From Exiguobacterium alkaliphilum 12/1 (GTDB lineage Bacteria > Bacillota > Bacilli > Exiguobacteriales > Exiguobacteriaceae): a stretch of 64,000 nt of DNA. The position numbers were made by a program, and so were the translations under genes. This document shows, piece by piece, positions 1 to 6,861 of the stretch (position 1 is the stretch's first letter; each line of letters begins with the position of its first letter). A model generated the notes under the pieces. The model was not told where the DNA came from. It did not search any database and saw only the letters and a program-made list of their open reading frames with translations. The stretch spans positions 124,001 through 188,000 of the forward strand of contig NZ_JJMW01000015.1 of assembly GCF_000714435.1 (NCBI RefSeq), read 5' to 3'.

Positions 1-132
1 GTGCTCGGCGATAAAGAGCGCGATGAGCGGGCGGTCAACATTCGCCGTTACGGCCAACAAGAACAAGTTTCGGCTTCACTTGACGAATTTATCGCGTCAT
101 TGACTGCGGAAATCGCCAACCGTTCACGTTAA
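1..132 (+). CDS. thrS: Threonyl-tRNA synthetase, C-terminal end (partial)
   Basis: The window opens inside a reading frame whose last 43 residues read VLGDKERDERAVNIRRYGQQ followed by a SLDEF segment. This is the end of the anticodon-binding domain of threonyl-tRNA synthetase, the cytoplasmic enzyme that charges tRNA-Thr. The VLGDKE...VRRYG pattern is typical of that C-terminus. The gene begins outside the window, so its catalytic core cannot be judged. An intrinsic terminator follows seven bases after the stop codon. The position just upstream of the infC region agrees with the Bacillus order, which supports the call despite the short fragment. Confidence 0.85.
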   Translation: MLGDKERDERAVNIRRYGQQEQVSASLDEFIASLTAEIANRSR

Positions 133-138
133 CTGAGG

Positions 139-171
139 AGACCGTCCTTCGACGAAGGATGGTCTTCTTTT
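139..171 (+). terminator. Intrinsic terminator of thrS
   Basis: A 12-bp stem (139-150 with 154-165, one G-T pair) closes a three-base loop and is followed by a T-rich tract. Confidence 0.85.
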
Positions 172-235
172 CGGTCTAAAGACGGATGCGGAATAGGTGT
201 GAGAACACGTAAGGTAGAAGAAAGGAGTGATCATT

Positions 236-1111
236 TTGAATTTTATGAAACCATTCGTAGCGCTGACGATCGGTTCGGTCGTCGCGACGAGCATGATACC
301 AAAAGTAAACGCAGAAGCCATCGTGGACGATACAATCGTCACGCTCGGGGAGTCGCTTTCCTCGAACCAGCAGCAGTGGGTGCTCGAACGTGTCGAGGCA
401 CCGGCCGGAATCGACCCGATTATCACGACAGTGGCCGATGAAGAGAAGTATTTAGGTGACGCGGTTCCACAAGCCCAGCGCGGGGGTGGCATGTACTCGT
501 CAGCCCGCATCAAATTGATGGAGGAAGGCAGCGGATTGAACATTAAGACAGAGAACGTCACATGGGTGACAGAAGACATGTATGCGAATGCACTCGTCAC
601 GGCCGGCGTGACCGATGCGGACATTTACATCACGTCACCGATTCGCGTGACCGGTACGTCCGCTCTCACAGGCATCATGAAGGCGTATGACGTCACCGCT
701 AGTGAGACGGGCATCGAACTGACAGAAGAACGTAAGGCGCTCGCCCAAGAAGAGCTCGCCGTCACGTCGGAGATCGGCAAAGCGGTCGGACAAGAGGATG
801 TCGCCGGGCTCATGAACGACATCAAGGCGGCGATCGCCAACCAGAAACCAGAGACGAACATCGAAATTCGTGACATCGTCATTCAAGTGCTCAATCAAAA
901 CAACGTCCAACTGTCAGACACGCAGTTGAACCAATTGACGGGGCTATTTGAAAACATGCAACAAGCGAACCTTGACTGGGCATCGATCAGTGACGGGTTG
1001 AAAGGGGCCGGACAAAACGTTCAAGCGTTCCTCGAGCAAGAAGAAGTGAAAGGCTTCTTCGCCCGGTTGTTCGCCGCACTGAGTAACTTCTTCAAATCGT
1101 TGACGAACTAA
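236..1111 (+). CDS. Secreted DUF1002 protein (YpuA-like)
   Basis: A 291-residue protein of the DUF1002 family, similar in length and character to B. subtilis YpuA; its molecular function is unknown. The N-terminus is a signal peptide: MNFMK, a hydrophobic stretch, then VNA-EA as a likely signal peptidase I site near residue 24. The mature part is soluble and mostly helical, with the TLGESL and YITSPIRVTG segments typical of the family. The C-terminus is hydrophobic and aromatic (GFFARLFAALSNFFKSL). The TTG at 236 is chosen because the Shine-Dalgarno AAAGGAG sits at 221-227, eight bases upstream; the in-frame GTG at 227 overlaps that site. It is a single gene between two terminators. Confidence 0.8.
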   Translation: MNFMKPFVALTIGSVVATSMIPKVNAEAIVDDTIVTLGESLSSNQQQWVLERVEAPAGIDPIITTVADEEKYLGDAVPQAQRGGGMYSSARIKLMEEGSGLNIKTENVTWVTEDMYANALVTAGVTDADIYITSPIRVTGTSALTGIMKAYDVTASETGIELTEERKALAQEELAVTSEIGKAVGQEDVAGLMNDIKAAIANQKPETNIEIRDIVIQVLNQNNVQLSDTQLNQLTGLFENMQQANLDWASISDGLKGAGQNVQAFLEQEEVKGFFARLFAALSNFFKSLTN

Positions 1112-1116
1112 CTATA

Positions 1117-1145
1117 CAAAAAAAAGGGCGCGAGCCCTTTTTTAA
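1117..1145. terminator. Bidirectional terminator
   Basis: A GGGC-GCGA-GCCC hairpin is flanked by A-run and T-run on opposite sides, so it can stop both the DUF1002 gene and the converging minus-strand gene whose stop codon lies at 1142. Confidence 0.8.
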
Positions 1146-1351
1146 TACCAGCGTTTATAAATGTAGTCGCGGGCGCTCTTGTTGTCATCGACGATCTTAA
1201 GGGTGATGCGGTTCATCTCTTCTAATAAATCGGTCAGTACGGCTTTTAACTTTTCATCTTCTAACCCATGGTGTCGCATCGTCTCGGTGACGATGCGTTC
1301 GACTTGGTCATGATAATCGTGATCGCTGCCTACATCTTTACGCCAATTCAT
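1142..1351 (-). CDS. Small hypothetical protein (69 aa)
   Basis: A 69-residue soluble protein beginning MNWRKDVGSDHDYHDQVERI and rich in charged residues. The ATG at 1351 is chosen because the reverse strand has GGAGG seven bases upstream; longer in-frame versions lack a ribosome site. It is predicted to be mostly helical (EDEKLKAVLTDLLEEMNRITLKIVDDN), with no signal peptide or membrane segment. I do not recognise the family. It lies alone, convergent with the DUF1002 gene and divergent from the infC leader. Coding is supported by the clean ribosome site and the shared terminator, not by homology. Confidence 0.55.
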   Translation of the reverse strand: MNWRKDVGSDHDYHDQVERIVTETMRHHGLEDEKLKAVLTDLLEEMNRITLKIVDDNKSARDYIYKRWY

Positions 1352-1462
1352 GGCCATCCCTCCCTTTTTTATTTTTATTCCCTCGCAAAAGGTATTGCGA
1401 AACGATGGAATGACTGTTATCATCATAAAAGTGTGAGCTACCAATTATTCATGCGCGAATTC

Positions 1463-1491
1463 TTGACATCTTTTCCTGCTAGTGTTAAGAT
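1463..1491 (+). promoter_or_regulatory. Sigma-A promoter of the infC operon
   Basis: TTGACA at 1463-1468 and TAAGAT at 1486-1491 are separated by 17 bases. Transcription would start near 1498, at the beginning of the L20 leader. Confidence 0.8.
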
Positions 1492-1497
1492 GACATA

Positions 1498-1690
1498 GTG
1501 ATTAAATACAACAAAGCAGAAGCGCCCGCTTCTCACCTCGTCCGAACAGATTCGGTCAGGTCCATCATGTACGTGAAGCAGCCGAGCATTCGTCTCTGTT
1601 GACTCCGAAATGATGTGTGGGCGGGAAACTGCCGACGCTTTTTTTATTGCCATGTTGTCTTATCAATCTAAAACTCGTGCATTCGCACGA
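1498..1690 (+). ncRNA. L20 leader (autoregulatory 5' UTR of infC-rpmI-rplT)
   Basis: The roughly 190-base untranslated leader ends in an attenuator hairpin and precedes infC-rpmI-rplT. In Bacilli, ribosomal protein L20 binds the equivalent leader and promotes premature termination. Visible elements are an AGAAGCG/CGCTTCT-type hairpin near 1516-1534 and the terminator at 1614-1645. Assignment rests on position, layout and the terminator; I did not fold the whole RNA. Confidence 0.75.
1614..1645 (+). terminator. Attenuator terminator in the L20 leader
   Basis: GTGTGGGC pairs with GCCGACGC (one mismatch) around a short loop, followed by seven T. It lies about 60 bases before infC. Confidence 0.75.
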
Positions 1691-1704
1691 TGGAGGTGCT
1701 AACC

Positions 1705-2220
1705 ATTAGCAAAGAGCTCTTTATCAACGAAAACATTCGTGCCCGTGAAGTTCGCCTAATTGGAGCGGACGGTGCACAACTCGGTGTGCAATCGCGCAAT
1801 GAGGCATTGCGTTTAGCGGAAGAGGCTGAACTTGACCTTGTCTTGGTCGCCGACAAAGCTAACCCACCGGTCGCCAAAATCATGGACTATGGGAAATACC
1901 GTTTCGAACTTCAAAAGAAGGAAAAAGAAGCGCGTAAAAACCAAAAAGTCATCCAGATGAAAGAAGTGCGTCTCAGCCCAACGATCGAGGAAAACGATTT
2001 CCAGACGAAGTTGCGTAACGCGCGTAAGTTCCTCGAGAACGGAAACAAAGTGAAGGCGTCAATCCGCTTCCGCGGACGTGCCATCACGCACTCTGAAATC
2101 GGGAAACGCGTCATGGAGAAATTGGCGGCGGAATGTGCCGATTTGGCAACTGTTGAGCAAAAGCCGAAGATGGAAGGACGCAGCATGTTCTTAGTGCTGG
2201 CTCCGAAGAAAGAAGATTAA
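1705..2220 (+). CDS. infC: Translation initiation factor IF-3
   Basis: IF-3 (171 aa) binds the 30S subunit, keeps it dissociated from 50S, and checks start codon-initiator tRNA pairing. The N-domain ([13 protein letters not shown]...LGV) is joined by the lysine-rich helix [16 protein letters not shown] to the C-domain ([14 protein letters not shown]...RAITHSEIG). The start is ATT at 1705: GGAGGTG occupies 1692-1698 with a six-base spacer, and the resulting MISKEL start matches the Bacillus protein. The ATG at 1690 overlaps the ribosome site and cannot use it. An ATT start lets IF-3 repress its own translation. First gene of infC-rpmI-rplT. Confidence 0.97.
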   Translation: MSKELFINENIRAREVRLIGADGAQLGVQSRNEALRLAEEAELDLVLVADKANPPVAKIMDYGKYRFELQKKEKEARKNQKVIQMKEVRLSPTIEENDFQTKLRNARKFLENGNKVKASIRFRGRAITHSEIGKRVMEKLAAECADLATVEQKPKMEGRSMFLVLAPKKED

Positions 2221-2250
2221 TCATCGAGTCATAGTGGGGAGGAAATACTC

Positions 2251-2445
2251 ATGCCGAAAATGAAATCGCACCGTGGTGCTTCAAAACGTTTCAAACGTAC
2301 TGCATCAGGTAAACTCAAGCGTTCGCACGCTTACACAAGTCACTTGTTCGCTAACAAATCGACAAAAGCAAAACGTAAGCTCCGTAAAGGCGCTATCGTA
2401 TCAGCTGGAGACTTCAAACGCATTCGCAACATGATCGCGAAGTAA
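2251..2445 (+). CDS. rpmI: 50S ribosomal protein L35
   Basis: A 64-residue, very basic protein beginning [21 protein letters not shown], which is the L35 signature. It is a structural component of the large ribosomal subunit. Full length for the family. GGGGAGG lies just upstream of the ATG at 2251. It is the middle gene of infC-rpmI-rplT, 30 bases after infC and 28 before rplT, and falls under the L20 leader control upstream. Confidence 0.97.
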   Translation: MPKMKSHRGASKRFKRTASGKLKRSHAYTSHLFANKSTKAKRKLRKGAIVSAGDFKRIRNMIAK

Positions 2446-2473
2446 TACAGAAAGAATTTAGGAGGGAAACCAT

Positions 2474-2833
2474 ATGCCACGCGTAAAAGGCGGATATACG
2501 ACTCGTCAACGTCGTAAAAAGCAAATCAAATTGGCCAAAGGTTACTTTGGCTCGAAACACATTCTCTTTAAAGTAGCAAAACAACAAGTCATGAAGTCAC
2601 TCATGTACGCATACCGTGACCGTCGTCAGAAGAAACGTGATTTCCGTCGTCTTTGGATCACACGTATCAATGCGGCAGCACGTACGAACGGCCTCTCATA
2701 CAGCCGTATGATGCACGGCCTCAAGCTTGCAGGGATCGACATCAACCGTAAGATGCTTGCTGAGCTTGCTGTGACGGATGCACAAGCGTTCGCGTCACTC
2801 GCTGACACAGCTAAATCAAAATTGAACGCTTAA
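2474..2833 (+). CDS. rplT: 50S ribosomal protein L20
   Basis: L20 (119 aa) binds 23S rRNA early in 50S assembly and is the feedback regulator of this operon. [20 protein letters not shown] and the [17 protein letters not shown] segment are family signatures. The lysine/arginine-rich N-terminal extension inserts into rRNA, and the C-terminal globular part ([20 protein letters not shown]) is the portion that recognises the leader RNA in studied bacteria. AGGAGGG precedes the ATG. Last gene of the operon, followed by a strong terminator. Confidence 0.98.
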   Translation: MPRVKGGYTTRQRRKKQIKLAKGYFGSKHILFKVAKQQVMKSLMYAYRDRRQKKRDFRRLWITRINAAARTNGLSYSRMMHGLKLAGIDINRKMLAELAVTDAQAFASLADTAKSKLNA

Positions 2834-2841
2834 GTTCAAAC

Positions 2842-2878
2842 GAAAGCGCCGAGACCTTATCTCGGCGCTTTCTTTTTT
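2842..2878 (+). terminator. Terminator of the infC operon
   Basis: A 13-bp perfect stem (2842-2854 with 2860-2872) followed by a T tract. Confidence 0.9.
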
Positions 2879-2917
2879 CTCGTGAATTTCTTAAGATGAA
2901 GAGAAGGAGGGGAACGC

Positions 2918-3172
2918 ATGGATCAATCGGTTCTGGCCATCGTCGCGTTAGCGCTCATCGTCTTGAACGTCTTCACGTACGTCCAAGCGAAAAACTATAC
3001 GCACGGCAACGGTGAATTCAACATACTATACGCCTATGCGGGCGGCGCGATCGGTGCGCTGTTCGGGCTTCATTTGACACGGAAAAAGTCCGTTCATGCC
3101 CCAAAAAGCGTCCAATTACAAGTATTGATTTTAGCAGTGGGCTGGTCTTTAATGATTTTAGTACTGCTTTAA
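2918..3172 (+). CDS. ysdA: DUF1294 membrane protein (YsdA-like)
   Basis: An 84-residue integral membrane protein with about three hydrophobic segments: residues 5-23, 40-52 (GGAIGALFGLH) and 68-84. The NVFTYVQAKNY and GAIGALFGLHL..RKK motifs match DUF1294. The family function is unknown. The B. subtilis homologue ysdA also directly follows rplT, which strengthens the assignment. GAGAAGGAGGGG gives a good ribosome site for the ATG at 2918. It heads a co-directional run through dUTPase, M42 peptidase and the RNA methylase, with short spacers and no terminator. Confidence 0.85.
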   Translation: MDQSVLAIVALALIVLNVFTYVQAKNYTHGNGEFNILYAYAGGAIGALFGLHLTRKKSVHAPKSVQLQVLILAVGWSLMILVLL

Positions 3173-3195
3173 GTGGAGAATAGGAGGAGCAACCG

Positions 3196-3678
3196 GTGAA
3201 CTGGACAACATTATTTGATCAGCAACGTCGTTTGGACGAACGGATCAAAGAAGAACATCAATTATCCGGGAACCAATTTGATGAGCGGTTACTCGCTTTG
3301 CTCGTCGAACTGGGGGAACTCGCCAATGAGACCCGTAGTTTTAAATTTTGGTCGACGAAAGGCCCGTCGCCTCAAGACGTGATCTTAGAGGAGTATGTCG
3401 ACGGCATTCACTTCTTACTGTCGCTCGGCCTCGCCCTCGGATACGAACGGGAGTCGTTCCCGGCCGGTAGCTCGTATCTTGATGCGACTGATGCTTTTTT
3501 AGACGTATTCCGAAAAGTGACGAACTTTGGTTTGTCGAAAACGGAAGCGATGTACGAGACGCTGATGGCGGCATATCTCGAACTCGGATATACGTTAGGC
3601 TTCAATGAAGAATTGATTATGTTGGCGTATGTCTCGAAAAATAAACAAAACCATGAGCGACAAGATCAAGGCTATTAA
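3196..3678 (+). CDS. Dimeric dUTP diphosphatase (all-alpha NTP-PPase fold)
   Basis: A 160-residue protein of the dimeric dUTPase / MazG-like superfamily, which hydrolyses dUTP to dUMP and pyrophosphate to keep uracil out of DNA. The metal-binding pattern is visible: ELGELANE near residues 37-44, followed by EEYVDGIHFLLSLG with acidic residues about 30 positions later. FKFWSTKGPS lies between them. GTG at 3196 is used, with GGAGGAG upstream. In B. subtilis this slot between ysdA and ysdC holds ysdB instead, so this is a local gene replacement. Exact nucleotide specificity is inferred from the family. Confidence 0.85.
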   Translation: MNWTTLFDQQRRLDERIKEEHQLSGNQFDERLLALLVELGELANETRSFKFWSTKGPSPQDVILEEYVDGIHFLLSLGLALGYERESFPAGSSYLDATDAFLDVFRKVTNFGLSKTEAMYETLMAAYLELGYTLGFNEELIMLAYVSKNKQNHERQDQGY

Positions 3679-3701
3679 TCGGACAAGGGAGCGATCTAGA
3701 G

Positions 3702-4781
3702 ATGAATGAATCCTTACATATGTTGAAACGATTGACTGATGCGACAGGCGTACCAGGGAACGAAGGGGAAGTGCGAAGTCTCATGCGCGAATACCTCGAA
3801 CCACACGTCGAGTCGTTCGAACAAGACGGCCTCGGTAGCTTGTTCGGTCGTGTGACCGGAGACGCCGATGGCCCACGTGTCATGATTGCCGGCCACATGG
3901 ATGAAGTCGGTTTCATGGTCACACGGATTGAAGAAGGCGGGTTCCTTCGCTTCCAAGCGCTCGGGGGCTGGTGGAATCAAGTGCTGCTCGCCCAGCGGAT
4001 GGACGTCGTGACGCGCTCTGGGGAAAAGATTCCTGGCGTCATTGGGGCGAAACCACCGCACGTCTTGCCGATGGAAGCCCGGAAGAAACCGGTCGAGATC
4101 AAAGACATGTTCTTAGATATCGGGGCGACGTCAAAAGAGCAAGTCGCGGAATGGGGCATCCGTCCGGGTGATACGGTCGTGCCGCATTGCGAGTTCACGG
4201 TCATGAAGAATGAAGACTTCTTGATGGCCAAGGCGTGGGATAACCGAATCGGCTGTGCCATCGCCATTGAGGCGGCGAAGCGATTAAAAGAAGATCAGGC
4301 CCCAGGTGTCGTCTTCACCGGCGCGACCGTTCAAGAAGAAGTCGGATTGCGTGGTGCCGTCACGGCAGCCAACATGCTCAAGCCGGACGTCGCCATCGCG
4401 GTCGACACGGGTATCCCGGGTGACACGCCAGGCATGACGGCTGCCGAAGGATTGTCGAAGCTAGGCGAAGGGGTTCAAGTGATTTTCTTTGATGCGACGA
4501 CCATCACGAACCCACGACTCATCGACTTGATTGTAGATGTCGCGAAGGAAAACGACATCAAGTATCAACTCGACTTGACGCCAGGCGGCGGAACGGACGC
4601 AGGCCGTTTCCACTTATCTGGAATCGGGATGCCTGCGGTCGCGCTCACGGTACCGGTCCGTTACTTGCATACGAACGTCTCGATTATCCATAAAGCGGAT
4701 TATGAGGCGGCCGTCGAACTCGTCGTCGCACTCACAAAACGGTTGGACGACAAGACGGTCCAATGGCTGAAAGAGGGATAA
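3702..4781 (+). CDS. ysdC: M42 family metallo-aminopeptidase (YsdC-like)
   Basis: A 359-residue cytoplasmic dimetal aminopeptidase of family M42 (glutamyl aminopeptidase/FrvX group), which trims N-terminal residues from peptides. Candidate metal ligands are all present: H65 and D67 (AGHMDEVG), D180 (KAWDNR), E213 next to the catalytic E212 (VQEEVG), D235 (AVDTG) and H323 (YLHTN). The inserted regulatory domain lies around residues 70-165. These enzymes form dodecameric shells in characterised members. The order ysdA-x-ysdC-ysgA-pheST is conserved with Bacillus. The next gene starts one base after the stop codon, so the two are probably translationally coupled. Confidence 0.93.
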   Translation: MNESLHMLKRLTDATGVPGNEGEVRSLMREYLEPHVESFEQDGLGSLFGRVTGDADGPRVMIAGHMDEVGFMVTRIEEGGFLRFQALGGWWNQVLLAQRMDVVTRSGEKIPGVIGAKPPHVLPMEARKKPVEIKDMFLDIGATSKEQVAEWGIRPGDTVVPHCEFTVMKNEDFLMAKAWDNRIGCAIAIEAAKRLKEDQAPGVVFTGATVQEEVGLRGAVTAANMLKPDVAIAVDTGIPGDTPGMTAAEGLSKLGEGVQVIFFDATTITNPRLIDLIVDVAKENDIKYQLDLTPGGGTDAGRFHLSGIGMPAVALTVPVRYLHTNVSIIHKADYEAAVELVVALTKRLDDKTVQWLKEG

Positions 4782-4782
4782 T

Positions 4783-5529
4783 ATGACGAAAATCACGTCA
4801 ACGAAAAGCGAGACGATTAAACGATTGAAACGCTTGATGACGAAAAAAGGCAGACAAGAGTCCGGCCAGTTCCTTGTCGAAGGCGAGCATTTGGTTGACG
4901 AGGCGATTCGTGCAGGTCGGCTCGTGCAGCTCATTGTCGGCGAATCATACACGCCGAAGCGTTCGTGGCGTCTTGATCAGATGCCCGTCCTCGAGCTCTC
5001 TGATCACGTGGCGGACATCTTGTCTGAGACGGAGAAGACGCAAGGCGTGTTCGCGGTCGTCAACATGTCTCCGGTCGAACGGAAGATGAAACACGTGCTC
5101 GTCCTCGATCGGATTCAAGACCCCGGTAACCTCGGGACAATGATTCGGACGGCAGACGCCGCCGGGTTCGATACGGTATTGCTCGGCAAAGGGACGGTCG
5201 ACCCCTACAACGCCAAGGCGGTCCGGGCGACGCAAGGTTCACTGTTCCACGTGAACGTGCGCACGGTCGATTTACTTGAGACGTTACCGGAATTGAAAAG
5301 TGACGGGTTCCACGTATACGGGACGGCGCTCGAAAAAGCCAAGTCGTACGACCAAATCGATTTTGGGGACCGCGTCGCGCTTGTCATCGGGAACGAAGCC
5401 CAAGGCGTCCATGCGGACGTCCTTGCCCTCTGTGACACCCGGGTGCACATTCCGATGCTCGGCGACGCCGAGTCGCTGAACGCGGCGGTCGCGGCTGGGA
5501 TTCTCATGTACCGGATCGCCTTACGTTAA
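4783..5529 (+). CDS. ysgA: SpoU-family RNA 2'-O-methyltransferase (YsgA-like)
   Basis: A 248-residue SPOUT methyltransferase that transfers a methyl group from SAM to a ribose 2'-OH of rRNA or tRNA. An N-terminal L30e-like substrate-binding domain (KGRQESGQFLVEGEHLVDEA) covers residues 1-80. The knotted catalytic domain follows, with LDRIQDPGNLGTMIRTADAAG (motif 1), GNEAQGV (motif 2) and IPMLGDAESLNAAVAAGI (motif 3). All three SpoU motifs are intact. The target nucleotide cannot be told from sequence. The same gene precedes pheST in B. subtilis. Confidence 0.92.
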   Translation: MTKITSTKSETIKRLKRLMTKKGRQESGQFLVEGEHLVDEAIRAGRLVQLIVGESYTPKRSWRLDQMPVLELSDHVADILSETEKTQGVFAVVNMSPVERKMKHVLVLDRIQDPGNLGTMIRTADAAGFDTVLLGKGTVDPYNAKAVRATQGSLFHVNVRTVDLLETLPELKSDGFHVYGTALEKAKSYDQIDFGDRVALVIGNEAQGVHADVLALCDTRVHIPMLGDAESLNAAVAAGILMYRIALR

Positions 5530-5531
5530 TC

Positions 5532-5560
5532 TTGTCAGCAATTCTGTTTCATGATAGGTT
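5532..5560 (+). promoter_or_regulatory. Probable promoter of the pheST T-box operon
   Basis: TTGTCA at 5532-5537 and TAGGTT at 5555-5560 with a 17-base spacer lie just upstream of the T-box RNA. The -10 is weak. Confidence 0.45.
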
Positions 5561-5566
5561 AATTAT

Positions 5567-5808
5567 ATTGAACGATATACGATAGACGTTGAAAGAGCAT
5601 AGTACGCGAACTACCGAACGAGTACAGGGAGCATCGGCCGTGATTGGAAGCCGACGCCTCGGGCGGCGCCGAATTCACTCTGGAGTCGTGTTGGAGACAA
5701 CACCGGGTTGGCATCTCGATACCGATGCTCTCAAGTGGGCCTTCGGGCCAAGTAGGGTGGTACCGCGATGATTCGTCCCTTCAGTCAATGACTGAAGGGA
5801 CTTTTTTT
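5567..5808 (+). promoter_or_regulatory. Phenylalanine T-box riboswitch
   Basis: The T-box consensus AGTAGGGTGGTACCGCG is at 5751-5767, followed by a terminator stem (about 5776-5802) ending in a run of T. Stem I carries an AGTA motif near 5600, and the opposite strand of the specifier loop reads GAATTCACTCT. This places a TTC (Phe) specifier at 5674-5676, matching the downstream genes. Uncharged tRNA-Phe would stabilise the antiterminator and allow pheST transcription. Confidence 0.93.
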
Positions 5809-5826
5809 GTAGAGGAGGAATTATTG

Positions 5827-6849
5827 ATGAAAGAACAGTTACAAGCGTTACAACAGGAAGCCCTTCAAGAGATTGAGGTCGCCTCGACACAAAAGGCGTT
5901 GAACGAAGTCCGCATCAAGTACTTAGGAAAGAAAGGACCGATGACCGAGGTGTTACGCGGCATGGGCAAGCTCTCACCGGAAGAACGCCCGGTCGTCGGC
6001 GATCTTGCGAACACGGTACGCGCCGCAATCCAAGAAGCGCTCGAGACACGCATCGAGTCGGTGAAGGCGACAGAGCTTGAAGCAAAACTCGCCGCTGAGG
6101 CCATCGATGTGACGTTACCAGGACGTACATCGCTCCCGGGGCATACGCATCTACTCCAGCAAATCGTCGACGAGATGGAAGATCTGTTCGTCGGGCTCGG
6201 CTACACGATTGCCGAAGGACCAGAAGTCGAGACGGACTTGTATAACTTCGAGATGCTCAATCTTCCAAAAGACCATCCGGCCCGCGACATGCAAGACTCG
6301 TTCTACATCACGGACGAGACGTTACTCCGGACGCATACGTCTCCGGTTCAGGCACGGACGATGTTACTCGCAAACGGTGAACCGATTCGCATCATCTGCC
6401 CGGGGAAAGTGTATCGTCGGGATGAGGACGACGCGACCCATTCGCACCAATTCTTGCAAATCGAAGGGCTCGTCGTCGATGAACACATCTCGATGGCCGA
6501 CTTGAAAGGGACGCTCGAGGCGTTCGTCAAACAACTGTTCGGTGAGACGCGTGAGATTCGTCTCCGTCCAAGCTTCTTCCCGTTCACAGAGCCGTCGGTC
6601 GAAGTCGATATTTCGTGTTTCAAGTGTGGCGGAAAAGGCTGTAACGTCTGCAAAGGGACTGGCTGGATTGAAATCTTGGGCGCCGGCATGGTACATCCAC
6701 GCGTGCTCGAAATGGCGGGCTACGATTCGACGAAAATGTCAGGTTTCGCGTTCGGCATCGGTGTCGAGCGGATGGCGATGCTCAAACACGGCGTCGACGA
6801 CATTCGTCACTTCTATACAAACGACTTACGCTTCATCGAGCAATTCTAA
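5827..6849 (+). CDS. pheS: Phenylalanyl-tRNA synthetase alpha subunit
   Basis: The 340-residue catalytic subunit of the alpha2-beta2 enzyme that charges tRNA-Phe. An N-terminal coiled coil (residues 1-85) binds tRNA. The class II core shows motif 1 around [22 protein letters not shown], motif 2 around [10 protein letters not shown] and [18 protein letters not shown], and motif 3 in [14 protein letters not shown]. The [17 protein letters not shown] cysteine cluster is normal for Bacillales PheS. The ATG at 5827 follows GAGGAGG; a longer open frame through the T-box is not translated sequence. Co-transcribed with pheT, 12 bases downstream. Confidence 0.98.
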   Translation: MKEQLQALQQEALQEIEVASTQKALNEVRIKYLGKKGPMTEVLRGMGKLSPEERPVVGDLANTVRAAIQEALETRIESVKATELEAKLAAEAIDVTLPGRTSLPGHTHLLQQIVDEMEDLFVGLGYTIAEGPEVETDLYNFEMLNLPKDHPARDMQDSFYITDETLLRTHTSPVQARTMLLANGEPIRIICPGKVYRRDEDDATHSHQFLQIEGLVVDEHISMADLKGTLEAFVKQLFGETREIRLRPSFFPFTEPSVEVDISCFKCGGKGCNVCKGTGWIEILGAGMVHPRVLEMAGYDSTKMSGFAFGIGVERMAMLKHGVDDIRHFYTNDLRFIEQF

Positions 6850-6861
6850 GGGGGACCACAC

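Noticed and set aside
5644-5826. A 61-codon N-terminal extension of pheS
   Set aside because: It reads through the T-box specifier, antiterminator and terminator. A strong ribosome site precedes the ATG at 5827.
6605-6665. Cysteine cluster in PheS looking like an inserted zinc finger
   Set aside because: This CxxCxGxGCxxCxGTGW-type segment is normal in Firmicute PheS proteins.
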